Translations under genes and position numbers: made by a program
The notes under the pieces: model-generated
The model's database searches: none
What the model saw: the letters and a program-made list of their open reading frames with translations, nothing else
Told to the model about the DNA's origin: nothing
In this document: positions 1 through 6,699 of the stretch, piece by piece
How the letters are laid out: every line of letters starts with the position of its first letter
Numbering within the stretch: position 1 is the first letter of the stretch
NCBI GenBank assembly: GCA_037447335.1
Contig: JBBIGV010000077.1
Span: 1-15,187 of the forward strand
From: JBBIGV01 sp037447335
GTDB taxonomy: Bacteria > Bacteroidota > Ignavibacteria > Ignavibacteriales > Ignavibacteriaceae
Length of the DNA: 15,187 nucleotides
Direction: 5' to 3'

Positions 1-23
1 ATTATCATTCAAGGTATGGTAAG

Positions 24-299
24 ATGAAAGCTATTTCATTAATTATTGTTTTGCTTGCTCTTATTTTCAACGGATGTGACACTTCAACAAGCCCATCTGA
101 TAAAAATCTTCCTCATTGGACGTATGCAACAGCAAATGGAGTTCAGTATCTGCTAATGCTCCAAAGAATTGATTTTAACCTTACGGATACACTCATTACA
201 GAATTTCGTGTTACTAATCAAACAAATTCAGAAAAGCAATTTCACTTTAACAACATACAGCAGCACGGGTATTTTCTGATGAATGAATCAGGAATATAA
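24..299 (+). CDS. Small lipoprotein with BsuPI-like domain, truncated by an in-frame stop
   Basis: The 91-residue product starts with a hydrophobic stretch (residues 4-15) followed by IFNGC, a plausible lipobox with Cys18 as the lipidated residue, so it is probably an outer-membrane or periplasmic lipoprotein. After a Ser/Thr-rich linker the chain looks like a BsuPI-type beta-sandwich (alternating strands, FRVTNQTN, FHFNN). That family was named for an intracellular proteinase inhibitor, but the domain is common in bacterial exported proteins of unknown role. The frame stops at TAA 297-299, yet the same frame continues without interruption to TGA at 495-497 and supplies the missing half of the domain. 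The start ATG at 24 has only a weak AAGG-like site about 10 bases upstream. The lipoprotein call is fairly firm; the domain name rests on pattern likeness; no specific function can be given. Confidence 0.6.
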   Translation: MKAISLIIVLLALIFNGCDTSTSPSDKNLPHWTYATANGVQYLLMLQRIDFNLTDTLITEFRVTNQTNSEKQFHFNNIQQHGYFLMNESGI

Positions 300-497
300 G
301 TTGTTAATTACTCGTCAGGTGTACGCCCTGCATTAAGTTCTTTTACGCTTCAACCACAAGAATCTAAAACCTTTCCGGTGGAAACTGTATTTCGTGATGA
401 TAACGGACAAATCCTAACACCCGGAAATTACACCCTTTCTGCCTATTTACTTGATGGAAGTTCTCCGGAAGTTTTCCTCATAATCCGGGTACAATGA
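300..497 (+). pseudogene. In-frame downstream remainder of the BsuPI-like lipoprotein
   Basis: Reading on from the TAA at 297-299 in the same frame gives 65 residues starting VVNYSSG and ending FLIIRVQ before TGA at 495-497. It contains the features expected of the second half of a BsuPI domain: a LQPQESKTFPVE segment like the 'L.PGE' strand and LTPGNYTLSAYLLDG, the 'pG.Y' strand. There is no ATG, GTG or TTG with a ribosome site near its beginning, so it is unlikely to be translated on its own. Joined, the two parts make about 157 codons, a normal size for such a lipoprotein. The simplest reading is a single substitution making TAA from a sense codon such as GAA, AAA or CAA. A sequencing error is also possible. 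Confidence 0.65.
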
Positions 498-685
498 ATA
501 TTAGTTCAACTCTTCTCTTTACATAATATGGAATTGCATATTCAATAAAGAGTTCTCAATTAGAACCCCACAACAGTCAAATTAAGATCATACAATTAAC
601 TATTTTGCTTGCTTATCTTCGCAACTACCAATAAGTTTCATCTGCAAATATTTACAATTATTCACGCATATAAAGGGGAACTTAT
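498..685 (+). other. Intergenic leader of the aminotransferase-pckA pair
   Basis: No gene is visible in these 188 bases. A 7-base inverted repeat (AACTCTT 508-514, AAGAGTT 548-554) encloses a 33-base loop with no following T run, so it is not a convincing terminator. A strong ribosome site, AAAGGGGA at 672-679, lies 6 bases before the ATG at 686. No promoter could be assigned. Confidence 0.4.
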
Positions 686-1903
686 ATGAGCCTTAGTTTA
701 ATAGCCAAATCAATAAAAGCATCTCCTACCTTAAAGCTGAATGAGAAGTTCGCCATCCTGAAGGAGAAGGGCGATCCTGTAATTCATCTTGGCGGAGGTG
801 AACCTAAAAGCAGAGTTCCGATAGACGCAATACTTGCTACAGTTGCCCATGCCAACACCGGCGAGGTAAGGTATGCGCCGGCAGACGGTATCTCTGCATT
901 AAAACAAGCAATAATTCGTTATACTGAAGAATTCTACGGCAGAAAAGTCGCTCCCGAAAATGTTATAGCATCAGGTGGTGCTAAGCAGTCCATTATGGTT
1001 GCATTGCAGGCAATTCTGAACCCGCAGGAAGAGGTAATTTACCCCGCTCCTTACTGGGTTAGTTATCCGGATATGGCAAAATTATGTGGGGCAATAGGTG
1101 TTGCTGCATATCCTGAAGATGGTAGTTTCTATCCCCGGTTAAAAGATATAGAAGATCGGGTTGGTTCTTACACAAGGGCCGTAATTATTAATAGTCCGAA
1201 TAATCCTTCAGGCGCAATGTACTCTGAAGAGTTTATTGCTGATGTTGTTGAGTTCTGTGAGAAAAAAGACCTTTATCTTTTAATGGATGATATCTACCAC
1301 AGATTGATCTTCGATGGACGCAAGCCAATAAACCCATATAGATACGCAAAGAAGCTGGATGACAGTTCTAAGTTGATTATCATCAACGGGGTTTCAAAAC
1401 AGTACGCAATGACAGGCTTCAGAATCGGCTGGGCTGTTGCAAATAAAAAACTGATTGAGGCAATGTCCAATATACAGGGTCATCAAACCTCCGGTCCGTC
1501 AGTGCTGCTGCAGAAAGCTGCAGTTGGTGCATTGAACGGTATCCAGTCCGGGGTTGAAAATCTTCGCGCTGCTCTCGAAAACAATCGTAACGTAATGATA
1601 TCTCTTCTGAATTCTATTGAAGGTGTAAGAGTATCAAAACCTGATGGAACTTTTTATTGCTTTGCAGATTTTTCTGCGTATGAAAAAAGTTCAAACAAAC
1701 TATCCGAATTTTTAATTGACAAGGTACAGGTACTCACCGTTCCTGGTGCAGAATTCGGAATGGATGGTTACCTGCGCCTCAGTTATTGCGGTGCAATTAA
1801 AGAGATCACCGAAGGTATCGAAAGGATAAAATGGGCGCTCGATCCAAATTCACCTAACGAACTTTACATCGGTGATAGAAAGTTAGTGAGGGATTGGTCA
1901 TGA
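686..1903 (+). CDS. Class I PLP-dependent aminotransferase (aspartate aminotransferase-like), coupled to pckA
   Basis: The 405-residue protein is a fold-type I, class I/II aminotransferase of the aspartate aminotransferase Ib kind. Expected PLP-site residues are visible: Tyr63 (VRYAPADG), Asn173 (SPNNPSG), Asp201 and Tyr204 (MDDIYH), Lys238 as the Schiff-base lysine (NGVSKQYAMTGFR) and Arg364 (RLSYC), which binds the substrate alpha-carboxylate. It is a paralogue of the enzyme at 5507-6697, sharing PAPYWVSYPDM exactly, but its N-terminal loop is GGGEPKSRVP instead of VGEPDFPTP, so its substrate range may differ. It also has an extra C-terminal tail of about 20 residues. The start is supported by AAAGGGGA 6 bases upstream. 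Its TGA overlaps the pckA ATG (ATGA). An aspartate-to-oxaloacetate role feeding PEP carboxykinase is inferred from that coupling; the family is certain, the substrate is not. Confidence 0.9.
   Translation: MSLSLIAKSIKASPTLKLNEKFAILKEKGDPVIHLGGGEPKSRVPIDAILATVAHANTGEVRYAPADGISALKQAIIRYTEEFYGRKVAPENVIASGGAKQSIMVALQAILNPQEEVIYPAPYWVSYPDMAKLCGAIGVAAYPEDGSFYPRLKDIEDRVGSYTRAVIINSPNNPSGAMYSEEFIADVVEFCEKKDLYLLMDDIYHRLIFDGRKPINPYRYAKKLDDSSKLIIINGVSKQYAMTGFRIGWAVANKKLIEAMSNIQGHQTSGPSVLLQKAAVGALNGIQSGVENLRAALENNRNVMISLLNSIEGVRVSKPDGTFYCFADFSAYEKSSNKLSEFLIDKVQVLTVPGAEFGMDGYLRLSYCGAIKEITEGIERIKWALDPNSPNELYIGDRKLVRDWS
1888..1902 (+). promoter_or_regulatory. Ribosome binding site and ATGA overlap setting the pckA start
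   Basis: GAGGGA at 1888-1893 lies inside the last codons of the aminotransferase gene, 6 bases before ATG 1900-1902, which overlaps the TGA stop at 1901-1903. A TTG at 1894 in the same frame directly abuts the Shine-Dalgarno sequence and is a poor start. Translational coupling of the two genes is the natural reading. Confidence 0.75.
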
Positions 1904-3549
1904 GTAAATATCTTGAATTCATTACACCCGCCACAAAGCAGGCAATGGAGCTTGCTTCCGATTTCAGATTGAAAAATCAGGGATACACTTTTCTTGATCG
2001 TGTTTACTGGAATCTTCCTGACGAAGCTCTTTATGAAGAAGCTGTTTTCAGAAATGAGGGAAAAATTACCAAACAAGGACCTCTCATTGTGAATACAGGG
2101 AAACATACAGCAAGAGCTGCGGCTGATAAATTTGTAGTTCAGGAAGAATCTACTAAAGATAAAATATGGTGGGGCGTTTATAACCGTCCGTACAGTTCCG
2201 AAAAATTCGGACAACTGATGGGACGGGTTCAGGCATTTTTGCAAGGCGAAGAAGTATTTGTTCAGGATTGTTATGCAGGCGCTGATCCTGAATACAGGCT
2301 TCCAATAAGAATCATCACCGAAAAAGCATGGCATAGTCTGTTTGCAAGAAATATGTTCATTACTACCGAAGATCGGGATGAGCTGAAAAAATTTATTCCT
2401 GATTTTACAGTGCTTTCTTTACCCGGCTTTAAGGTTGATCCTTCCATTGATGGAACGAGAACAGAAACCGCTATCATACTGAACTTTGGTGAAAGAACTG
2501 CAATAATTGCCAATTCCCTTTATGGCGGTGAAATAAAAAAATCAATCTTCACTGTATTGAATTTTCTTTTAACCTTCAAAGATGTTCTTCCGATGCACTG
2601 TTCTGCAAATGTCGGCGATGCAGGTGACGTTGCCTTATTCTTCGGATTAAGCGGTACAGGAAAAACAACGCTTTCAGCAGACCCGAAAAGAAAACTTATC
2701 GGAGATGATGAACATGGCTGGAGCTCAACCGGAGTCTTTAACTTTGAAGGCGGCTGTTATGCCAAAGTTATACGTCTTTCTGCCGAAAATGAACCTGAGA
2801 TATATGCTACTACAAGAAAATTCGGAACAATACTCGAAAATGTAGTTTATGATCCTATAAGCAGAAGAATTGATCTTGATGATGATCATATAACAGAAAA
2901 TACACGTGCATCATATCCGCTTGAATTCATTCCGAATATTGTTCCCGATGGTTATGCACGAACACATCCGAAGAACATCATTTTCTTAACTTGTGATGCT
3001 TCGGGTGTTTTACCTCCTATTGCAAAGTTGAATCCCGCACAGGCACAATACCATTTTATAAGCGGATATACTTCTAAAATTGCCGGAACAGAAATCGGGC
3101 TGGGAATTGAGCCGCAGATAACTTTCAGCGCTTGTTTTGGCGCTCCGTTTATGGTTCGTCACCCATTCAAATATGCCGAAATGCTGAAACAGCGGATGCT
3201 AAAGCACAAGGCTAACGTATGGCTTGTTAATACAGGGTGGGTTGGCGGAAGATTCGGAGTTGGCAAACGAATAAGCATTCGTCACACGCGTAATCTATTG
3301 AATGCCGCACTCGATGGTAAGCTTGATAAGGTTAAATATCGTAAGGATAAGCTCTTTGGATTTGAAGTGCCATTAACCTGCCCGGATGTCCCTGAAGATG
3401 TGCTTGATCCTGCGTCATCGTGGGGTAATAAAGATGACTACTGGAAAAAGTACGATGCACTTGCTGCAAGATTCATTGAAAACTTTAAACTATTTGCTGA
3501 TGGCTGTTCGCAGGAAGTAAGAGATGCGGGTCCTAAGCGACAAACGTAG
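1900..3549 (+). CDS. pckA: Phosphoenolpyruvate carboxykinase (ATP)
   Basis: ATP-dependent PEP carboxykinase (EC 4.1.1.49) converts oxaloacetate and ATP to PEP, CO2 and ADP in the cytoplasm, the committed step of gluconeogenesis from TCA intermediates. The 549 residues match the usual length of about 530-550. The ATP-type signature is clear: P-loop GLSGTGKTT at 249-257 and the metal-binding kinase-2 motif GDDEHGW at 268-274. Further conserved blocks are NVGDAGDVALFFG just before the P-loop, ENTRASYPL, and NTGWVGGRFGVGKR near the C-terminus. The GTP-type enzyme lacks this arrangement. It is the second gene of a pair with an aminotransferase (stop/start overlap) and is followed after 22 bases by an intrinsic terminator, so the two probably form a complete transcription unit. 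No truncation or missing catalytic motif was seen. Confidence 0.97.
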   Translation: MSKYLEFITPATKQAMELASDFRLKNQGYTFLDRVYWNLPDEALYEEAVFRNEGKITKQGPLIVNTGKHTARAAADKFVVQEESTKDKIWWGVYNRPYSSEKFGQLMGRVQAFLQGEEVFVQDCYAGADPEYRLPIRIITEKAWHSLFARNMFITTEDRDELKKFIPDFTVLSLPGFKVDPSIDGTRTETAIILNFGERTAIIANSLYGGEIKKSIFTVLNFLLTFKDVLPMHCSANVGDAGDVALFFGLSGTGKTTLSADPKRKLIGDDEHGWSSTGVFNFEGGCYAKVIRLSAENEPEIYATTRKFGTILENVVYDPISRRIDLDDDHITENTRASYPLEFIPNIVPDGYARTHPKNIIFLTCDASGVLPPIAKLNPAQAQYHFISGYTSKIAGTEIGLGIEPQITFSACFGAPFMVRHPFKYAEMLKQRMLKHKANVWLVNTGWVGGRFGVGKRISIRHTRNLLNAALDGKLDKVKYRKDKLFGFEVPLTCPDVPEDVLDPASSWGNKDDYWKKYDALAARFIENFKLFADGCSQEVRDAGPKRQT

Positions 3550-3571
3550 CAAATACCTCTCCTAATATTAC

Positions 3572-3611
3572 AAAAACCGTTGTTCGTTAATAAGCGAGCA
3601 GCGGTTTTTTT
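3572..3611 (+). terminator. Rho-independent terminator after pckA
   Basis: A 10-bp stem pairs CCGTTGTTCG (3577-3586) with CGAGCAGCGG (3595-3604) through two G-U wobbles, with an 8-base loop. It is preceded by five A and followed by seven T (3605-3611). It lies 22 bases after the pckA stop. The A and T flanks could extend the stem. Confidence 0.88.
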
Positions 3612-3862
3612 GATTGACAAAAGAAATCATACCTATCCATCTCAACTAAAAGCTGATTTGTAAGATTTAACTCTTTGCGGATTAATAATAATTTTTATAG
3701 AATAATTATTGACAACCCGCTAATATTTTTCTAAGTTCATATGGGCATATCGTTATATAAAGGCAAACTTTGAAAAATTTTGAATTCATGTAAATAACAT
3801 AATAACTTGAAAATATAATCTTACGTAAAACTACCTGAATCATTCACAAACACGGAGCAAAA
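3612..3862 (+). other. Intergenic region upstream of the kelch/T9SS gene
   Basis: These bases follow the pckA terminator and hold no visible gene; the whole gap from 3550 is 313 bases. A TTGACA at 3709-3714 with TAAGTT 17 bases downstream (3732-3737) is a weak sigma70-like promoter candidate. It would leave a leader of about 120 bases. A GGAG at 3855-3858 lies 4 bases before the ATG at 3863. Nothing else is recognised. Confidence 0.35.
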
Positions 3863-5188
3863 ATGAAATCACTATTTATTCGATGTCTGTTTCCATTCCT
3901 GATTGTTTTGTTTTCTGTAACGACAGTCCTTTCACAGGAATCAAGCTTCGGAATAAAAACAACATTAGAAGAAGCATATGGAAAAATTCCGTATGACTAT
4001 CTTACAGAAGGAAGTGTAACCGGTTCATGGTCAATGGGTGCAAATTTGATTCCATCTCCAAGATACTATTCTGCTTCTGCGACATATATGGAGGGTGATA
4101 ATGTATGGGTTTACGTAATAGGCGTCGATACTACCGGCGGCGGGGTTCCAACAAGAACGTGTATAAGATATCATCTGAACACAAACACATGGTCATATAT
4201 AGCCTCACTTCCGCAACCACTTAGAATTGCAGCAGCAACAACCGCTGGTAATAATATTTATGTTTTTGGCGGATTCAATGCTCCGGGTAGTGTGCCCGCT
4301 ATTACAAATGCGTATAAGTACGACATAAGCACAGATCAGTGGAGTTCGTTGCCGGATATGCCGGAAGGATTGTTTTTCCACAGAGCCGTTACTTATGAAG
4401 ATTCAATCATTTATATAATTGGCGGAGTTAGTAACACTCAGAGAGAGTTAAATAAAATTGTATTTAATTTTAGTGTAAGTCTTCAGAATTATCGTCAGGC
4501 AACTGATTTACCTGAGGCAGCCGGTGATGGCGGAGCAACTATTTCGGCAGACAATATCTATTATTTCGGTGGATATAAAACCGATACAGAAACTTTCGAC
4601 AGAATTCTTTCGGGTCATCTTAACAGGTTTGAGAGTACTAATATAAGTTGGCAAAATATTCGAACATTACCCGGCGGGGGTCGAGCCAGGATTGGAGCGT
4701 ATAATATTGGTAATTATATTGTGATTGGCGGAGGGAGTCAGACAAATCAATTTGATGTAAAAACCGATTGGCATCAATTTAATCCGTTAACTAATACATC
4801 AATGCCAATGCCCGGACCTAACTATGGACGCACTGCTTATGCCGGAGGTTATAATGGTTATATGCACAGAGAACTTAGAGAAGTAAATGTGATCATAACT
4901 GGCGGCGTAAATTTTGGACCGGCATTAAGTGCTATAACCGAAGTTTATACAGACACAGTTGAGATAACCAGTATCCGGACAGTAGACGGAATATCACCCG
5001 CAGGATTTAAGCTTGAGCAAAATTATTCTAATCCGTTTAATCCTGTTACAAAAATTCGATTTGAATTACCCGAAGATTCCGAGGTAACTTTAAAAGTATT
5101 TGATGTTTTAGGAAATGACATAAAAACCCTTGTTAATGAAAGAATGAACGCCGGCGCTTATGAAACCTTCTTTACAGCCGGAGATTAG
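3863..5188 (+). CDS. Secreted kelch-repeat protein with T9SS sorting domain, truncated at the C-terminus
   Basis: The 441-residue product has a clear Sec signal peptide (positive Arg7, hydrophobic 8-23, likely cleavage after VLSQ). It then has about five to six kelch-like beta-propeller blades, marked by repeated IYVFGG, IYIIGG, IYYFGG, YIVIGGG and VIITGG strands with aromatic NTW/DQW partners (residues about 80-350). Residues 387-400, NYSNPFNPVTKIRF, and the following KVFDVLGNDIKTLV open a T9SS type A sorting domain of the kind abundant in Ignavibacteria, which directs export across the outer membrane. The frame hits TAG at 5186-5188 just before the usual final strands (ASGVYIY and MILLK), which lie in frame directly after it. 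Without them the protein would probably not be recognised by the secretion machinery. The ligand or activity of the propeller is unknown. Confidence 0.85.
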   Translation: MKSLFIRCLFPFLIVLFSVTTVLSQESSFGIKTTLEEAYGKIPYDYLTEGSVTGSWSMGANLIPSPRYYSASATYMEGDNVWVYVIGVDTTGGGVPTRTCIRYHLNTNTWSYIASLPQPLRIAAATTAGNNIYVFGGFNAPGSVPAITNAYKYDISTDQWSSLPDMPEGLFFHRAVTYEDSIIYIIGGVSNTQRELNKIVFNFSVSLQNYRQATDLPEAAGDGGATISADNIYYFGGYKTDTETFDRILSGHLNRFESTNISWQNIRTLPGGGRARIGAYNIGNYIVIGGGSQTNQFDVKTDWHQFNPLTNTSMPMPGPNYGRTAYAGGYNGYMHRELREVNVIITGGVNFGPALSAITEVYTDTVEITSIRTVDGISPAGFKLEQNYSNPFNPVTKIRFELPEDSEVTLKVFDVLGNDIKTLVNERMNAGAYETFFTAGD

Positions 5189-5263
5189 GCAAGCGGTGTA
5201 TATATTTATACGTTAATCACCGATAAGTTCTTTGCTTCAAGATCTATGATACTCCTGAAATAA
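5189..5263 (+). pseudogene. In-frame end of the T9SS sorting domain beyond the premature TAG
   Basis: In the same frame as the upstream gene, the 24 codons after TAG 5186-5188 read ASGVYIYTL, a middle part, and SMILLK before TAA at 5261-5263. This is the canonical finish of a T9SS type A domain, where the usual text is close to 'GxLASGVYxYxL...KKMILLK'. The stop sits at the position normally held by leucine in that text, and TTG to TAG is one substitution. The match on both sides in one frame argues that the gene was recently intact or that the base is misread. Confidence 0.8.
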
Positions 5264-5506
5264 TAGCATAGAGAATTTTTGTAATCGGAATTAGAATAAA
5301 TATTTTTAATGGTGCACATTCTGCTAATAATAAATCCGAAGTGTGCTCCATTAGTTAAATCTGACTCAATTTTTTTCCCGACCGATCTTTTGTAAACAGT
5401 ATTTAGAATTATATTTGCATCCAATTCAAAATAAATTTTTAATCGTTAAATTTTTCCATCAATACCTATTCAGCATAAACAGGTATAATTTATCGAGGAG
5501 TTGATA
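5264..5506 (+). other. Intergenic region with an imperfect hairpin
   Basis: The gap between the kelch gene and the second aminotransferase holds no supported gene. An imperfect stem pairs 5311-5320 (GGTGCACATT) with 5340-5349 (AGTGTGCTCC), with one T-T mismatch and one G-T pair. The seven-T run at 5370-5376 is about 20 bases further on, too far for a normal terminator. A promoter candidate lies at 5389-5417. Confidence 0.35.
5389..5417 (+). promoter_or_regulatory. Bacteroidota-type promoter candidate for the second aminotransferase
   Basis: TTTG at 5389-5392, a 17-base spacer, then TATATTTG at 5410-5417 fits the TTTG / TAnnTTTG promoter pattern known from Bacteroides and Flavobacterium, at the short end of the reported spacing. 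Transcription would begin near 5424, giving a leader of about 80 bases. It is the best match to this pattern in the window. Confidence 0.45.
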
Positions 5507-5509
5507 GTG
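5496..5509 (+). promoter_or_regulatory. Ribosome binding site deciding a GTG start
   Basis: AGGAG at 5496-5500 is 6 bases before GTG 5507-5509. The upstream TTG at 5501 directly touches the Shine-Dalgarno sequence and cannot be used sensibly. The product therefore begins MTSNRV. Confidence 0.8.
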
Positions 5510-6697
5510 ACATCAAACAGAGTAAAACTTATAACTGTCTCGCCAACAATGCAGGTAGCTGCCGAAGCCAAAAGATTAAAATCTGAAGGAATGGATGTGA
5601 TTGATTTGAGCGTTGGTGAACCGGACTTTCCTACACCGGATAATATTAAAGAAGCTGCTAAAAAAGCGATTGATCAGAACCAAACTAAGTATACGATAAA
5701 CAGCGGAACGGTTGAACTTCGTAAAGCAATTTCGGCAAAACTTAAACGCGAAAATAACCTGGATTATACACTTAAAGAGATTATCGTTTCTAATGGAGCA
5801 AAACAATCGATTTATAATGCTATCCTTGCAACAGTTAATGAAGGTGACGAGGTTATAATTCCGGCGCCTTACTGGGTTTCCTATCCTGATATGGTAAGCA
5901 TGGCACAGGGTAAATCCGTTGTGATAGAAACTTCTGAAGAGAACGGATTTAAAGTTACACCTGCTCAACTGCGGGAAGCAGTTACAGACAGGACAAAAAT
6001 CTTCATTCTTTGTAATCCATCAAACCCAACCGGTTCAGCTTATACACGCAAAGAGCTTGAGGCATTAGCCGAAGTTATCAGCGAAGGAAAATATTTTGTT
6101 ATTGCAGATGAGATTTACGAAAAGCTTGTTTATGATGATTTTGAGTTTGTCAGTTTTGCCTCCATCTCAGATGAGATAAAAAAAAGAACTCTTCTTGTAA
6201 ACGGAATTTCCAAAGCATATTCAATGACCGGATGGAGAGTTGGTTATACTGCCGGTGACGAGCATGTAGTTGAAGGAATGAACAAAATTCAAAGTCACAG
6301 TACTTCGCATGCATCTTCAATATCGCAGGCTGCAGCAATCGAAGCGCTATCGGGTCCGCAGGCGGCTGTTGAGTATATGTGCAGAGAATTCAAAAAAAGA
6401 AGAGATTATATATATGTTGAACTCACATCAATGAATGGAATAACTTGTTATAAGCCCGAAGGAGCATTTTTTCTGTTCCCGAATATTTCATCGCTTTTCG
6501 GGAGGAAGACGGAAATAATGAAAATTGATCATTCATTTGATTTTGCGATGTATATACTTCATCAGGCTCATATTGCTGTAGTACCGGGAAGCGCCTTCGG
6601 GGCTGAAGGTTTTATCCGTCTGTCATATGCTCTCTCGATGGATGATCTGGTTGAATCTGTAAAACGTTTAAAATCAGCAATTGGAAATCTTAAATAA
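5507..6697 (+). CDS. aspC: Aspartate/prephenate-type aminotransferase, class Ib
   Basis: The 396-residue PLP enzyme is a typical class Ib aspartate aminotransferase, the group that includes bifunctional aspartate/prephenate aminotransferases. Visible landmarks are VSPTMQV at the N-terminus, VGEPDFPTP (36-44), Tyr62, Asn173 in NPSNPTG, Asp201 and Tyr204 (ADEIYE), Schiff-base Lys236 (NGISKAYSMTGWR) and Arg371 (RLSYA). It interconverts aspartate plus 2-oxoglutarate with oxaloacetate plus glutamate in the cytosol. Prephenate use is possible but cannot be read reliably here. It starts at GTG 5507 after AGGAG. It ends 2 bases before the convergent aroE stop, with no terminator between. The neighbouring aroE would suit an aromatic amino-acid role, but as the genes converge this is only suggestive. 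Substrate remains open; family is certain. Confidence 0.92.
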   Translation: MTSNRVKLITVSPTMQVAAEAKRLKSEGMDVIDLSVGEPDFPTPDNIKEAAKKAIDQNQTKYTINSGTVELRKAISAKLKRENNLDYTLKEIIVSNGAKQSIYNAILATVNEGDEVIIPAPYWVSYPDMVSMAQGKSVVIETSEENGFKVTPAQLREAVTDRTKIFILCNPSNPTGSAYTRKELEALAEVISEGKYFVIADEIYEKLVYDDFEFVSFASISDEIKKRTLLVNGISKAYSMTGWRVGYTAGDEHVVEGMNKIQSHSTSHASSISQAAAIEALSGPQAAVEYMCREFKKRRDYIYVELTSMNGITCYKPEGAFFLFPNISSLFGRKTEIMKIDHSFDFAMYILHQAHIAVVPGSAFGAEGFIRLSYALSMDDLVESVKRLKSAIGNLK

Positions 6698-6699
6698 AA

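Noticed and set aside
1894..1899. TTG start for pckA two codons upstream
   Set aside because: It directly touches the GAGGGA ribosome site; ATG 1900 has the right spacing.
1864..2513. Minus-strand open frames inside the pckA region
   Set aside because: They lie opposite a gene with complete PEP carboxykinase motifs, have no family-like composition and no ribosome site.
297..5188. Alternative genetic code or selenocysteine/pyrrolysine insertion at the internal stops
   Set aside because: One stop is TAA and the other TAG, apparently replacing different residues; TAA and TAG also end several intact genes here; no recoding structure is visible.
5206..5424. 72-residue minus-strand open frame between the kelch gene and aspC
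   Set aside because: It overlaps the natural end of the T9SS domain on the other strand, has no recognisable domain and no convincing ribosome site.
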